Counted from the stretch's first letter, positions 28,106 to 37,825 are shown. The stretch is DNA of 64,000 nt from Bacillus tuaregi (GCF_900104575.1 NZ_LT629731.1:3512557-3576556); one strand, 5' to 3'. A program made the numbers and translations. The notes: generated by a model from the sequence alone, not told the origin.

Positions 28106-28357
28106 ATGACTATGGATTATGACCGGGCATTATATTACACACATCGCTCGGAATGGGATAACTTATTAATCCTAATGGTAAGAACATCCGACAACTTTTT
28201 GGCAAAGAAAATTGAACATTTTCTCCATGCCTATAATTTTGAGAAGGATTATTCGATCATCGAAAAACATTTATATTCTTTGCTTAGGTATATTGATCAT
28301 GCACTTGAATTGCATGATCGCGATATAACAGAGGAAACCTTATATATGCTGAAGTAA
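28106..28357 (+). CDS. yhdB: YhdB family protein
   Basis: An 83-residue helical soluble protein: YDRALYYTHRSEWDNLLILM, FLHAYNFEKDYSIIEKHL and LLRYIDHALELHD. It matches the YhdB family in length and sequence style, and B. subtilis yhdB likewise lies near spoVR. GGAGGAGAGG precedes the ATG at 28106. The function is unknown. Confidence 0.75.
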   Translation: MTMDYDRALYYTHRSEWDNLLILMVRTSDNFLAKKIEHFLHAYNFEKDYSIIEKHLYSLLRYIDHALELHDRDITEETLYMLK

Positions 28358-28378
28358 AACACCGCCATATATAGAAAT

Positions 28379-28408
28379 AAGGAGGGTGTCCTAAGACACC
28401 CTCCTTTC
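28379..28408. terminator. Convergent terminator (yhdB / pgcA)
   Basis: AAGGAGGGTGTC and GACACCCTCCTT form a perfect 12-bp stem with a CTAA loop. Confidence 0.9.
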
Positions 28409-28417
28409 CTATTATTA

Positions 28418-30157
28418 CTACGATAAATCAGCCATTTTTTGTTCAACCAGCTTCATAAATTCTGTTTCAATACGTGCCAGCTTTTGTTTACTTTCATCTA
28501 AGCTATTGTCGTAAACACTAAAGTAAAATTTCACCTTTGGCTCGGTTCCGGATGGTCTTAAGCAAATCCATGTTCCATCCTCCAAATAATATTTTAACAC
28601 ATTCGATTTCGGCAGCGTAATGGCTTTTACCGTTCCGTCTGCTTCCACTCTTGACCCGGTCAAATAGTCTTCAACGGCAGAGACCTTTAAACCGTCTAAC
28701 TCCTGTAGTGGATTCGCACGGAAGGATTCCAGCATTTTTTGAATCAATTCAGCTCCGTCCTTACCTTTTAATGTTAAGGAACGAAGGCCTTCCTGGAAAA
28801 AACCGTATTGTTTAAAGATTGAAATCAGAGCATCGTATAGACTCATGCCCTTCTGCTTGTAATAAGCACTTACCTCTGTCGCCAAAAGGGCTGCTTGGAC
28901 AGCATCCTTATCACGGACAAAGTCACCGATTAAATAACCGTAGCTTTCCTCATAGCCAAATAAAAACTTATATTCACCAGATGTTTCATATTCTTTAATT
29001 TTTTCACCAATAAACTTAAAACCAGTTAAAACATCTAAGGTCGCAACATCAAATGATTCAGCTATCTTTCTTCCTAATTCACTTGTTACAATGGTTTTTA
29101 TCATGATACCGTTCTTTGGCAATGTATTTTTTGCCTGTTTCTCTGACAGGATATAATGCAAGAGGATCGCACCTGTTTGATTTCCGGTTAGAACAACATA
29201 TTCGTCGTCTTTATTTTTTACAGCTATCCCTAAACGGTCAGCGTCAGGATCTGTGGCAATCAAAAGATCTGCACCAATCCTATCCCCTTCCTCAATTGCC
29301 AATGTAAAAGCAGCATGCTCTTCAGGGTTTGGACTTTTTACCGTTGAGAATTCAGGATCTGGTAATTCTTGTTCTTTTACCACTGATACATGTTGATATT
29401 TTAACGCTTTTAATCCGTTTCTAACCGGTGTATTCCCTGTACCATGAAGTGGTGTAAACACGACCTTCACATCAATTTCATCCGCCATATTTGGGTTCTC
29501 TGAAATGGTCATGAGCTTTTCGATATAGGCTTGATCGATTTCATGACCGATCAGCGAAATTAACCCCTTATCCATTAACGTTTGTTGGTCCTCAACATCA
29601 ATTAAAAGCTCGTTATCAATCTCATTTATTTTAGCGATAATGACATCTGCGCCTTCAGGCGGCAGCTGTCCTCCATCAGAGCCGTAGACCTTATAGCCGT
29701 TATACTCAGGTGGGTTATGGCTGGCTGTAATGACGATACCGGAGAACGCCTGCAGGTAGCGGACAGCAAAGGAAAGCTCTGGTGTTGGACGCAATGCGTC
29801 AAAGACATAGGCTTGGATGTCTCTTGAAGCCAATGTTTTTGCCGCTTCCATCGCAAATTCAGGAGAGAAGTGCCTTGAATCATAAGCTATGACAACTCCT
29901 CTTTTCATTGCTTCCATTCCATTTGCTTCAATATAAGCAGCAAGTCCTGATGTAGCCTTTCGGACCGTATAAAGGTTCATTCGATTCGTTCCAGCGCCAA
30001 TTTCACCTCTCATACCGCCTGTTCCAAACTCTAAATCTTTATAGAATGCCTCTTCAAGGCTTTTTTCATCATCCTTAATTCTATCTAATTGCTCTTTGAC
30101 AACTTTATCTAAATCCTTATGTTGAATCCATTTTTCAGCTTTTTGCTTCCAGTTCAT
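28418..30157 (-). CDS. pgcA: Phosphoglucomutase (alpha-D-phosphohexomutase)
   Basis: A 579-residue enzyme with all four family sites: the phosphoserine loop TASHNPP (Ser146), the metal loop DPDADR near 286, a sugar-binding GYEESYGYL near 383 and the phosphate loop RPSGTEPK near the C-terminus. It converts glucose 6-phosphate and glucose 1-phosphate, feeding UDP-glucose for glycolipid and teichoic acid synthesis, and so links to gtaB at 53.4 kb in this window. The length fits B. subtilis PgcA. AGGAGG lies before the ATG at 30157. Confidence 0.94.
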   Translation of the reverse strand: MNWKQKAEKWIQHKDLDKVVKEQLDRIKDDEKSLEEAFYKDLEFGTGGMRGEIGAGTNRMNLYTVRKATSGLAAYIEANGMEAMKRGVVIAYDSRHFSPEFAMEAAKTLASRDIQAYVFDALRPTPELSFAVRYLQAFSGIVITASHNPPEYNGYKVYGSDGGQLPPEGADVIIAKINEIDNELLIDVEDQQTLMDKGLISLIGHEIDQAYIEKLMTISENPNMADEIDVKVVFTPLHGTGNTPVRNGLKALKYQHVSVVKEQELPDPEFSTVKSPNPEEHAAFTLAIEEGDRIGADLLIATDPDADRLGIAVKNKDDEYVVLTGNQTGAILLHYILSEKQAKNTLPKNGIMIKTIVTSELGRKIAESFDVATLDVLTGFKFIGEKIKEYETSGEYKFLFGYEESYGYLIGDFVRDKDAVQAALLATEVSAYYKQKGMSLYDALISIFKQYGFFQEGLRSLTLKGKDGAELIQKMLESFRANPLQELDGLKVSAVEDYLTGSRVEADGTVKAITLPKSNVLKYYLEDGTWICLRPSGTEPKVKFYFSVYDNSLDESKQKLARIETEFMKLVEQKMADLS

Positions 30158-30286
30158 TTATGTAACCCTCCTGAATCGTCCATCTTTTGTACAATATGTT
30201 ATTATGAGGTACTCATTAAAATATACAGGAAATAGAAAAATTAATAAAGAAGGGTTATAACCCATCTAATAGAAAAAAATCAACAA

Positions 30287-30352
30287 TTTTTGACTATTTA
30301 TGTTCATATAAATAGTCAAAAAAAATAAAAGTCTGCACCAGCAGCCTTTTAT
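30287..30352 (-). terminator. Two hairpins after yhcU
   Basis: Left of yhcU are a small CTGC-loop-GCAG hairpin with a U-tract (about 30329-30352) and then a perfect 15-bp A+T-rich stem (30287-30301 with 30308-30322). Together they probably end the leftward yhcU transcript before pgcA. Confidence 0.6.
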
Positions 30353-30362
30353 TTCTTTTTTG

Positions 30363-30761
30363 CTATACTAATAATTCATTAGCAGCTTTCGAATAGATAC
30401 TTAAATCGTCATTTTCAGTTATTTTCAAGTCGACAAACTGTTGAAATTCAAACGGAAAGTATAATCCATATTGTTCAAGGATAGAAATATTTTTATAATA
30501 GGTTTCAATATACTGCTCATCTAGCCTTTCACTTTCAAGAATTGAAATTAATGTTTGTAAGCTTGTAATAACTTGAAACGCATCCTTTAATGTATCCAAT
30601 TGCTCGAACTGACTTGACGAAATATGTAATACGTTAAGTCTTTCGAATTTAGCAATTTCATCATCAGAAAAATAATTCGGAAATACATCTGAATACAACT
30701 GCCTGATTAACTCCATTATTTTTTCTTGCTGATCCGGAGTCGAAGCAAAAACCACCTTCAC
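30363..30761 (-). CDS. yhcU: YhcU family protein
   Basis: A 132-residue soluble, mostly helical protein: VVFASTPDQQEKI at the start, LYSDVFPNYFSDDEI near 22, and YYKNISILEQYGLYFPFEFQQF near the end. It fits B. subtilis YhcU in size and place beside yhcT. It starts at a GTG at 30761, after AAAGGTGGGG. The function is unknown. It is divergent from yhcT with a repeat copy between them. Confidence 0.78.
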   Translation of the reverse strand: MKVVFASTPDQQEKIMELIRQLYSDVFPNYFSDDEIAKFERLNVLHISSSQFEQLDTLKDAFQVITSLQTLISILESERLDEQYIETYYKNISILEQYGLYFPFEFQQFVDLKITENDDLSIYSKAANELLV

Positions 30762-30880
30762 AAATACCCCACCTTTAATTACTCAGTAATCATCATCATT
30801 AGATATACATAGAATAACATATTATCCTGTGTTATCATGGTGGTAATTAACACCACAACCTTAAGAAAATGGATAATTTA

Positions 30881-31069
30881 AAATTCGCCCGTCGAATTTG
30901 CGTCCGGATTTACCTGAGCTCGCTCGATAAACTACCTTTAAAAAATCCGTGACATTCGCCGGAGGCTTAACTTCATTCAGCCGGGGGTTGAACCCTCACT
31001 GAATCGAAAAACCATTTGCATTCATCCCCCACTTGTAGAAGTGGAGGACTTCTGCTGAATGAAGTTAAA
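30881..31069 (+). repeat. Dispersed hairpin-rich repeat, copy 1
   Basis: A 189-bp copy lying between divergent yhcU and yhcT. It has the 5' hairpins (AAATTCG/CGAATTT, then TTTACCTGAGC with its complement), the GGGGTT/AACCC block, the CCACTT/AAGTGG hairpin and the outer arms TTAACTTCATTCAG and CTGAATGAAGTTAA. It lacks the GTACC...GGTAC module. Confidence 0.92.
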
Positions 31070-31144
31070 TTCCAGTTATATAAATAAGACAGCCATCAGC
31101 GGGAGCCTTACTGCCTGTTAAGCGAGTGATAAAAGGAGGTTTCT

Positions 31145-32065
31145 ATGATAAAGACAAGCCGAAAAGGAGAATGGCTTGAAATCGTCATTCCAGAAAAATG
31201 GACAAGTTATTGTGTTCAGGATTTATTTCGTACCATCTGGCATGCACCTAAAAAACTGACCCATTCCTTACGAATGGAAAAGGGAGTCAGAGTAAATGGC
31301 CAACCAGCTGATTGGATGGTACCACTTAAAAGAAATGACCGACTTGATATAAGGCTTTTTCATGAGCAGGAGTTCGGCATTCAAACAGCCTACCACGAAT
31401 TATCTATACTTTATGAAGATGATCATCTTATCGTTGTCAATAAACCAGCAAATATGGACACCCATCCTAATTCACCTAATGAAACCAACACATTGGCAAA
31501 TGCAGTCGCCTATCATCTGCTTTCAAAGGGAGAATACAGACATATTAAGCATGTTCATAGACTTGACCATGATACAACCGGCGCAATCCTATTTGCGAAA
31601 CATCCCTTTATCGGATCAATTTTAGATCAAATGCTGGAAAAGAGGGAAATCAAACGGACCTATCTCGCTCTTGTTCATGGCATCATAAAAGTAAAAAAAG
31701 GGACGATAAACGAGCCAATTGGGCGGGATCGTCATCATGCGACGAGAAGGAGAGTATCTCCTTCAGGCCAAAAGGCTGTCACTCATTATGAAGTCTTGAA
31801 AACGAATCATAAGCAGAAGCTTACACTGGTAAAATGCAGCCTGGAAACCGGACGTACTCACCAGATTCGCGTTCATTTTAGTCATATCGGACACCCGCTT
31901 GCAGGAGATCAATTATATGGGGGGGCCCCCCTATTTTCTCGGCAGGCATTACATGCAGTGAAGCTGCAATTTATCCACCCAATCACGGAAGAAGAAATTA
32001 TTTGTCACGCTCCTTTTCTTGATAAACAAGAGATTTTCACCGGAGTCGACCCCTATACGATATAA
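31145..32065 (+). CDS. yhcT: RluA-family RNA pseudouridine synthase YhcT
   Basis: A 306-residue enzyme. An S4-like N-terminal part (about 1-75) is followed by the RluA catalytic core: HRLDHDTTGAILFAK with catalytic Asp near 140, RTYLALVHG near 172 and GRTHQIRVHFSHIGHPLAGD near 238. It should isomerise uridines in rRNA or tRNA; the target site is not known. AAAGGAGG precedes the ATG. Confidence 0.92.
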   Translation: MIKTSRKGEWLEIVIPEKWTSYCVQDLFRTIWHAPKKLTHSLRMEKGVRVNGQPADWMVPLKRNDRLDIRLFHEQEFGIQTAYHELSILYEDDHLIVVNKPANMDTHPNSPNETNTLANAVAYHLLSKGEYRHIKHVHRLDHDTTGAILFAKHPFIGSILDQMLEKREIKRTYLALVHGIIKVKKGTINEPIGRDRHHATRRRVSPSGQKAVTHYEVLKTNHKQKLTLVKCSLETGRTHQIRVHFSHIGHPLAGDQLYGGAPLFSRQALHAVKLQFIHPITEEEIICHAPFLDKQEIFTGVDPYTI

Positions 32066-32071
32066 AAAATT

Positions 32072-32107
32072 AGAATCCTACATTTATAAAAAAGGGATTC
32101 TTTTTTT
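32072..32107 (+). terminator. Terminator after yhcT
   Basis: AGAATCC and GGGATTCT pair around an A+T loop and are followed by a T-run. Confidence 0.8.
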
Positions 32108-32356
32108 ATCCACTTTTATCTATTTTTATAATATTAATACAATAGAAATAAAAGGAATAAGCACACACATAAATCTTTTATTCAAACAGATATTAAAGGT
32201 ATGGAAAAGAAGAGTATATAAACAAATCAAGGTATTTAATATTAAGTTTATGTAAATTTTTCGTGAAATTACTTTAACATTCGACATATTTTTTATAAAA
32301 TTATCTAGGTTCATTTTTAGCAAACAAGTGTGGATAATAAACTGGGGGTTACCAAA

Positions 32357-32974
32357 ATGGTATTCAAGAAGAAGGATAAATTCTCTATTTTACTAAACGA
32401 CATCTCGACAAATTTAAAGGAAGCTGCAAACTTTTTTCATGATTATAAATTAAAAAACGTCAGTGATTTAAAAATTTTCTCTGAAACAATGAAGGACTAT
32501 GAAACTAAAGGAGATACATACATCCATAATGTAATAAAAGAATTGAATAATGCTTTTATCACTCCGATTGAAAGAGAAGACATTCTTGCGCTAGCAATGA
32601 GTATGGATGACGTGTTAGACGGTCTTGAGCATTGTTCTGCCTTATTTGAAATGTATTCCATCACTGAAGCGGACGACTTTATGTTGAAATTCGTTGATGC
32701 CATTAGAAATTGCGCACATGAAATTCAAGATTCCGTTGATCTTCTAGCAACGAAAAAACTACCACAGATTCGTGACCATGCAATCAAGATTAAGGACTAT
32801 GAATCAAAATGTGATGGAATTCAAAGACAATCCATCAAGCATTTATTCTCAGTAGAAAAGGACCCGATAAAAATCATTCAATATAAAGAAATTTATGAGA
32901 ACCTTGAGGATATAGCTGATTACTGTCAAAATGTTGCAAATACTTTAGAAACAATCATAATGAAGAATGCATAA
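32357..32974 (+). CDS. DUF47/PhoU-like Pit accessory protein (YkaA-like)
   Basis: A 205-residue all-helical protein with the DUF47 pattern: FFHDYKLKNVSDLK, ITPIEREDILALAMSMDDVLDGLE near 70-95 and ENLEDIADYCQNVANTLE at the end. Such proteins are encoded next to Pit transporters and modulate them. I start at the ATG at 32357, with CTGGGGG upstream, which gives the same length as B. subtilis YkaA. It lies 14 bp before pit, so it is cotranscribed. Confidence 0.88.
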   Translation: MVFKKKDKFSILLNDISTNLKEAANFFHDYKLKNVSDLKIFSETMKDYETKGDTYIHNVIKELNNAFITPIEREDILALAMSMDDVLDGLEHCSALFEMYSITEADDFMLKFVDAIRNCAHEIQDSVDLLATKKLPQIRDHAIKIKDYESKCDGIQRQSIKHLFSVEKDPIKIIQYKEIYENLEDIADYCQNVANTLETIIMKNA

Positions 32975-32988
32975 GGAGTCTTAACTAT

Positions 32989-33987
32989 ATGGATGGATTA
33001 ATTTTATTAACGGGGTTAGTTGTCATATGTGCCTTAGCATTTGATTTCATTAATGGATTTCATGATACAGCAAATGCCATTGCAACTGCAGTTTCTACTA
33101 AGGCACTAAAACCTCGTCACGCCATTTTAATGGCAGCTGTTATGAACTTCGTCGGGGCCATGACCTTTACTGGTGTAGCGAAAGCCATTACAAAAGATAT
33201 TGTCGATCCCTTTACATTGGAGAATGGAACGCTAGTTATTCTAGCGGCCCTTCTAGCGGCTATCTTTTGGAATTTACTTACCTGGTACTATGGAATACCA
33301 AGCAGTTCATCACATGCAATAATTGGTTCGATCGCAGGTGCAGCAATTGCTTCAGCTGGATTTCAGTCCCTAAACTATTCCGGCTTTATAAAAATAATAC
33401 AAGCGTTAATTATTTCACCTATTATTGCTTTCGTTATAGGTTATATTGTATATAGTATTTTTAAGGTTATTTTCAAAGATAATAATTTAGCAAAGACAAA
33501 TAAAGGTTTTCGGATTTTCCAGATATTCACTGCTGCTTTGCAAGCATATTCCCATGGAACAAATGATGCACAAAAGGCGATGGGGATTATTACTATGGCC
33601 TTAATTGCCAGCGGGCAGCTTACGACACATGATGTTCCATTTTGGGTGCAGTTAGCCTGTGCGACCGCAATGGGTCTCGGAACTTCGGTGGGGGGCTGGA
33701 AGATTATTAAAACGGTCGGCGGAAATATTATGAAAATCCGTCCTGTTAACGGTGTTGCTGCCGATTTGACCGGTGCATTGATTATATTTGGTGCCACTTA
33801 TATTCACTTACCAGTAAGTACAACACATGTTATTTCCTCTTCTATAATGGGTGTTGGTGCTTCCCATCGTTTAAAGGGTGTTAAATGGGGAACTGCCAAA
33901 CGAATGCTGATTACATGGGTTATCACGCTACCTATTTCAGCGACAGTAGCAGGAATTTTCTACTATCTATTAAATCTATTCTTTTAA
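32989..33987 (+). CDS. pit: Low-affinity inorganic phosphate transporter Pit
   Basis: A 332-residue membrane protein with the two Pit signature repeats: FINGFHDTANAIATAV near 19 and SHGTNDAQKAMGI near 186, and about ten helices. It imports metal-phosphate using the proton gradient. AAGGAG precedes the ATG. It is second in an operon with the DUF47 gene and is followed by a terminator. Confidence 0.94.
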   Translation: MDGLILLTGLVVICALAFDFINGFHDTANAIATAVSTKALKPRHAILMAAVMNFVGAMTFTGVAKAITKDIVDPFTLENGTLVILAALLAAIFWNLLTWYYGIPSSSSHAIIGSIAGAAIASAGFQSLNYSGFIKIIQALIISPIIAFVIGYIVYSIFKVIFKDNNLAKTNKGFRIFQIFTAALQAYSHGTNDAQKAMGIITMALIASGQLTTHDVPFWVQLACATAMGLGTSVGGWKIIKTVGGNIMKIRPVNGVAADLTGALIIFGATYIHLPVSTTHVISSSIMGVGASHRLKGVKWGTAKRMLITWVITLPISATVAGIFYYLLNLFF

Positions 33988-34027
33988 CACTAAGGGTTAA
34001 GGGTCATATTACCAACATTCAACCATA

Positions 34028-34059
34028 GGGGGTAAGCATTTTTTTGATGCTTGCCCTTT
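34028..34059 (+). terminator. Terminator after pit
   Basis: GGGTAAGCAT and ATGCTTGCCC pair around a T-rich loop and are followed by TTTA. Confidence 0.75.
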
Positions 34060-34144
34060 ATTATTTCTAATCACTTTTCTTTGCTTCATTAGAATCTAAT
34101 TTTGTTTTTTACTTATACTAAGAAAAAAACTTGAATTACAGTAA

Positions 34145-34189
34145 ATAAACGAATATTATATAAGATGTAATTGTAAAACGTTCGTAATT
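34145..34189. promoter_or_regulatory. Possible pair of PurR boxes upstream of pbuO
   Basis: ATAAACGAATATT at 34145-34157 and, on the other strand, AATTACGAACGTT at 34189-34177 each match the PurBox AWWWCCGAACWWT at 11 of 13 positions. They face each other with 19 bp between. B. subtilis pbuO is under PurR control, so this is plausible; the boxes lie unusually close to the ribosome binding site. Confidence 0.45.
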
Positions 34190-34202
34190 TTGGAGGGCAT
34201 CT

Positions 34203-35504
34203 ATGTTTAAACTCAAGGATAATCACACAACAGTAAGAACTGAAGTTATGGCCGGGATTACAACCTTTTTAACAATGGTTTATATTGTCGTTGTAAATCC
34301 CGTTATTTTATCGGATGCAGGAGTTCCATTTGATCAGGTATTTATGGCCACGATTATTGCATCCGTTGTCGGAACCCTATGGATGGCATTGTTTGCCAAT
34401 TATCCTATAGCAGTTGCTCCAGGAATGGGCATGAATGCCTATTTTGCCTATTCAGTTGTCGGTTCACATGGCAACATTGACTATCAGACAGCATTTGCCG
34501 CTGTATTTATCGCAGGGATTATCTTCATTATTTTGTCACTCACTCGATTCCGCGAAGTACTAATTGAGGCGATTCCTGAAAACTTAAAGCATGGAATTAG
34601 TGCAGGTATTGGTTTATTTATTGCTTTTATTGGTCTCCGCTTAACAGGCTTAGTCACAAGTCATCCATCGAACCTTGTGGCATTAGGAGATCTCCACTCG
34701 CCATCAGCCATGTTGGCATTAGTTGGTTTAGCCGTGACCATCATTCTGTTTGCATTAAAAGTGAACGGGGCCTTATTCATTGGAATGGTCATAACCGCTG
34801 TGATTGCTTTACTCACCGGCCAGCTGTCCTTTAATGAAGGCTTTCTAGCATTGCCACATCTTCCTGAGGGAATTATTATTGCCAACCCCATCACCGCTCT
34901 TGGTGATGTCATTCAGCACAGTCTCTATGCGGTTGTTTTTTCCTTTTTATTAGTAACCATCTTTGATACAACAGGTACCATGGTAGCTGTCGCACAGCAG
35001 GCAGGCTTAATGAAAGGTAAGAAAATGCCCCGCGCTCGTGAAGCCTTACTTTCAGATTCAATCGCAACTACAGTGGGAGCCATGTTTGGTACAAGCCCTA
35101 CCTCTGCATTTATTGAATCCTCTACGGGTGTTGCTGCCGGAGGAAAAACAGGATTAACGACCTTAACAGTATCACTGTTATTTATTGCTTCTGCCTTTTT
35201 TGGACCACTTGTCAGTGCTGTATCAGGATTATCGGCTATTACTGCTCCAGCATTAATAATTGTTGGCAGTCTCATGATGAGTAATGTGGTTCATATCAAC
35301 TGGAATGAGTTTGATGAAGCCTTTCCAGCCTTTTTAATCATCTTAAGCATGCCATTAACATCTAGCATCGCTACGGGAATTGCTCTAGGCTTTATTTCCT
35401 ACCCATTATTAAAATTGGTAAAGGGAAAATGGCGTGAGGTACATCCAATTGTTTATGTATTTGCTGTACTGTTCTTCTATCAGCTTGCATTCCTGCCACA
35501 TTAA
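34203..35504 (+). CDS. pbuO: Purine permease PbuO-like (NCS2, AzgA branch)
   Basis: A 433-residue paralogue of the pbuG product, with the same landmarks: VRTEVMAGITTFLTMVYIVVVNP cut into its first helix, VAPGMGMNAYFAYSVVG near 72, IFDTTGTMVAVAQQAG near 257 and FGTSPTSAFIESSTGV near 298. It has about twelve helices. It should import guanine or hypoxanthine. TGGAGGG precedes the ATG. Unlike pbuG there is no purine riboswitch before it; PurR-like boxes are present instead. The choice of pbuO over other paralogues is moderate. Confidence 0.78.
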   Translation: MFKLKDNHTTVRTEVMAGITTFLTMVYIVVVNPVILSDAGVPFDQVFMATIIASVVGTLWMALFANYPIAVAPGMGMNAYFAYSVVGSHGNIDYQTAFAAVFIAGIIFIILSLTRFREVLIEAIPENLKHGISAGIGLFIAFIGLRLTGLVTSHPSNLVALGDLHSPSAMLALVGLAVTIILFALKVNGALFIGMVITAVIALLTGQLSFNEGFLALPHLPEGIIIANPITALGDVIQHSLYAVVFSFLLVTIFDTTGTMVAVAQQAGLMKGKKMPRAREALLSDSIATTVGAMFGTSPTSAFIESSTGVAAGGKTGLTTLTVSLLFIASAFFGPLVSAVSGLSAITAPALIIVGSLMMSNVVHINWNEFDEAFPAFLIILSMPLTSSIATGIALGFISYPLLKLVKGKWREVHPIVYVFAVLFFYQLAFLPH

Positions 35505-35525
35505 TATAAACAGATTTTATGTATC

Positions 35526-35590
35526 GGTGCCAGGCACCATGAAAAGACTAAATGGCTAGTTTTGTCTTTTATGGTGCCTGGCACCCTTTT
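35526..35590. terminator. Long convergent terminator built on GGTGCCAGGCACC
   Basis: GGTGCCAGGCACCAT plus AAAAGAC pairs with GTCTTTT plus ATGGTGCCTGGCACC around a 15-nt loop, followed by CTTTT. The arms themselves contain the palindrome GGTGCCAGGCACC. It separates pbuO from the leftward hydrolase. Confidence 0.85.
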
Positions 35591-36533
35591 AATGAAGATA
35601 TCTTTCTGTCAGCCATTTTTCTAGGATTTCTATCAACTCTGAGTCGATTGGCTGGTCAAACAGCGTTTTATATTCTTTCATCAACGTGAGCATATGATGT
35701 GTTTTCGGGTATTTTCGAAGGATATGATTCATGTTTTGAATAATATGCCATTCCGATTCACCTTTTACCATTTGAGCGATTTTTTCGGCATGCTCTGGAG
35801 GAACTTGAATATCCTTTTCGCCCGTAATGGCTAATGTTGGGCAGGTGACTTTCTGTAAATACTCGCACACATTATAGTCAAACTGCTCCCGCATCCATTT
35901 TGCATTTACTTTTGTTCCTTTAATTCTTAGTATATCTTCCTTTGAATTCAAGATTTTCTTCATAATAGCATCCTGCTGCTTCTGAGCTTTATCAGCAGCT
36001 TTCAGAATTTTATATAACCAGCCCTTAAATCCCTTTGTTTCCCTAATTTCCTTCATCGCCATTGCAAACTGTTTTGGCAACAGGTCCTTTGAAGCTTCTG
36101 CTGCTCCTGCCAGCAGAAGCAGACCGGCAACTGATTCCTGTTCATTCACAGCAGGTGCGAGCAAAGCACCCTCACTATGCCCCAAAATCACAACAGAATG
36201 AGCATCCACACGATGATCACTTTTTAAAAAACGGACACAGGCTGCAGCATCATCAATTAAGTCCCTCACCCCGGCGCTATAATAATCTCCCTCACTCTCA
36301 TGGGTTCCTCTCTTATCATAACGAAGAGTGATAAAGCCTAAGGAGGTTATAAAGTCAGCTAAATCCTTATAAAGATTGAGCTTGATGGCTTGATCATTAC
36401 CATCCCTATTGGTCATTCCTGTTCCGGGGAAAACCAAGACAGCTGGATTTTTTTCTTTCAAGCTAGTCGGGAGTGTTAACGTACCCTTAAGTGTAAATAC
36501 ACTTTCAATTGTTACTTCAATATTTTGAACCAT
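35589..36533 (-). CDS. Alpha/beta hydrolase (putative esterase/acyl hydrolase)
   Basis: A 314-residue serine hydrolase with oxyanion region FPGTGMTNRDGND near 35, nucleophile elbow GHSEGA near 120, acid ITGEKDIQVP near 247 and a catalytic His in MNHILRK near 276. It has the look of BAAT/dienelactone-type hydrolases; the substrate is unknown. The ATG at 36533 has AGGAGG 8 nt upstream, overlapping the stop region of the regulator before it, so the two form an operon. Confidence 0.84.
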   Translation of the reverse strand: MVQNIEVTIESVFTLKGTLTLPTSLKEKNPAVLVFPGTGMTNRDGNDQAIKLNLYKDLADFITSLGFITLRYDKRGTHESEGDYYSAGVRDLIDDAAACVRFLKSDHRVDAHSVVILGHSEGALLAPAVNEQESVAGLLLLAGAAEASKDLLPKQFAMAMKEIRETKGFKGWLYKILKAADKAQKQQDAIMKKILNSKEDILRIKGTKVNAKWMREQFDYNVCEYLQKVTCPTLAITGEKDIQVPPEHAEKIAQMVKGESEWHIIQNMNHILRKYPKTHHMLTLMKEYKTLFDQPIDSELIEILEKWLTERYLH

Positions 36534-36545
36534 AGTCACATCCTC

Positions 36546-37079
36546 CTACTCGGATTCCGGAATAATAATCGTGGAGATAAACCGTTTCTTTCGATCTGGA
36601 TTAGGATTATTTGTAGATGCCTTTTGAAAGACCTTCACCAGTTCCATAAAAAAATCTCGTAATTCCTCATCACTTAAATAGAAGGCAGTCTGTCTGTATG
36701 ATACTCCATCACGTTCCATATCAACATTTTCCTTCTCTAAGTAACTCTCAAATTGTGCCAAAAGCTGAGTGGTAAAAAACATGAAATATTGAATATGTTC
36801 TTCCTTTGAAATTTCATCCATATCCTTGGATGTAACGCTCGCTTCCATTAAATTTAAACCATAGACCTTTTCAATCGTTCCGCGAATTGGTTTCTCCTCC
36901 GTTATGATTAATATATTGGCTTTCACGAGGGTATCTAGCTGACGGTAAAGAGTTGCCTGAGCAATATCCGGAAGAAGCTTCGCAAGCTCTTTAGCTGTTT
37001 TCTCATCACCCCCAAGGAATTTTTGAATGATTCTTAACCGGACAGGATGAAGCAGAATATCCATTTTTCGTTCCTTCAC
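36546..37079 (-). CDS. Winged-helix (ArsR-like) transcriptional regulator
   Basis: A 177-residue protein. The first 75 residues form a winged helix typical of the ArsR-like HTH_20 group: DILLHPVRLRIIQKFL, AKELAKLLPDIAQATLYRQLDTL and a wing at KPIRGTIEKVYGL. The rest is helical with a basic end and may bind a ligand or dimerise. It starts at a GTG at 37079, with AAGGTGAT before it, or an ATG at 37064. It probably controls itself and the hydrolase 12 bp downstream. Confidence 0.8.
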   Translation of the reverse strand: MKERKMDILLHPVRLRIIQKFLGGDEKTAKELAKLLPDIAQATLYRQLDTLVKANILIITEEKPIRGTIEKVYGLNLMEASVTSKDMDEISKEEHIQYFMFFTTQLLAQFESYLEKENVDMERDGVSYRQTAFYLSDEELRDFFMELVKVFQKASTNNPNPDRKKRFISTIIIPESE

Positions 37080-37190
37080 TTTTCATCACCTTACTATTAT
37101 TTATATTGATTATATTATCATATTTGATAACAAATAGTCAAAGAATGGTACTAACAAAACATATCGATATATTTATACTCCACAAAACAA

Positions 37191-37231
37191 TAAGCTGAAG
37201 GCTCTCAAATTGCTGAGAGTCTTCAGCTTAT
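37191..37231 (-). terminator. Terminator after the YczE gene
   Basis: AAGCTGAAGGCTCTCA and TGAGAGTCTTCAGCTT form a 16-position stem with one mismatch around AATTGC. It overlaps the 3' end of the leftward YczE gene. Confidence 0.8.
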
Positions 37232-37825
37232 TGAATAAATCTTATAGGATAAGCGATTAAAAAATTGAATGATTGTACCGATACAGACCACTAATACAAT
37301 GGTCCCGGCACCGATGTGCCCTCCAATTAAGATCCCAATCATAATAAACGTAATCTCCATAATAGTTCTTGATGCCATTAAGCTTAATTGGAACCTTTCA
37401 CATAAGGCAACCATCATACCGTCATACGGCATTCTTGGCAGATTGGGCGTTAAATAAATTCCTACTCCAATGCCAATCAATAATACCCCTAGTAGAAAAC
37501 ACCCCCATCTTAATAGAGGAGTGCTTAAAAATAATTCAAAATCATAAAAAACGATTTCCATCCAAAAATCAACCACAAGTCCCCAAAAGACCATCGTAAT
37601 CACTGACTCGAATTCTGGTCTTTTCTTTAATAGAAAAGAATTAAAGATCAAAAATAAAGCTTGAGAAATTATTACCCACGTTCCAAAGGTTAAACCCGAC
37701 TTTTCAGCTAAAACCATTAGGACAACATCTTGGGGGCCTGCCCCTGCATTGGACTTTAAAATAAACGTAACCCCTAAACAAGCAATACTAATACCAAACA
37801 CATAAAAAATCAGTCTTTTCCCCAT
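37223..37825 (-). CDS. YczE/YyaS family membrane protein
   Basis: A 200-residue protein with five helices: FGISIACLGVTFILKSNAG at the start, then an inward GAGPQDVVLMVLAEKSGL repeated in similar form as PNLPRMPYDGMMVALCERF near 125, and a last helix GHIGAGTIVLVVCIGTIIQFF. This is the YczE/YyaS/YitT-like group. The role is unknown; B. subtilis YczE affects lipopeptide production. The start is at 37825. It is a single leftward gene. Confidence 0.8.
   Translation of the reverse strand: MGKRLIFYVFGISIACLGVTFILKSNAGAGPQDVVLMVLAEKSGLTFGTWVIISQALFLIFNSFLLKKRPEFESVITMVFWGLVVDFWMEIVFYDFELFLSTPLLRWGCFLLGVLLIGIGVGIYLTPNLPRMPYDGMMVALCERFQLSLMASRTIMEITFIMIGILIGGHIGAGTIVLVVCIGTIIQFFNRLSYKIYSIS

Noticed and set aside
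32019..32323. Overlapping 60-80 codon frames on both strands after yhcT
   Set aside because: Very A+T rich, no ribosome binding site, and one overlaps the end of yhcT and its terminator.
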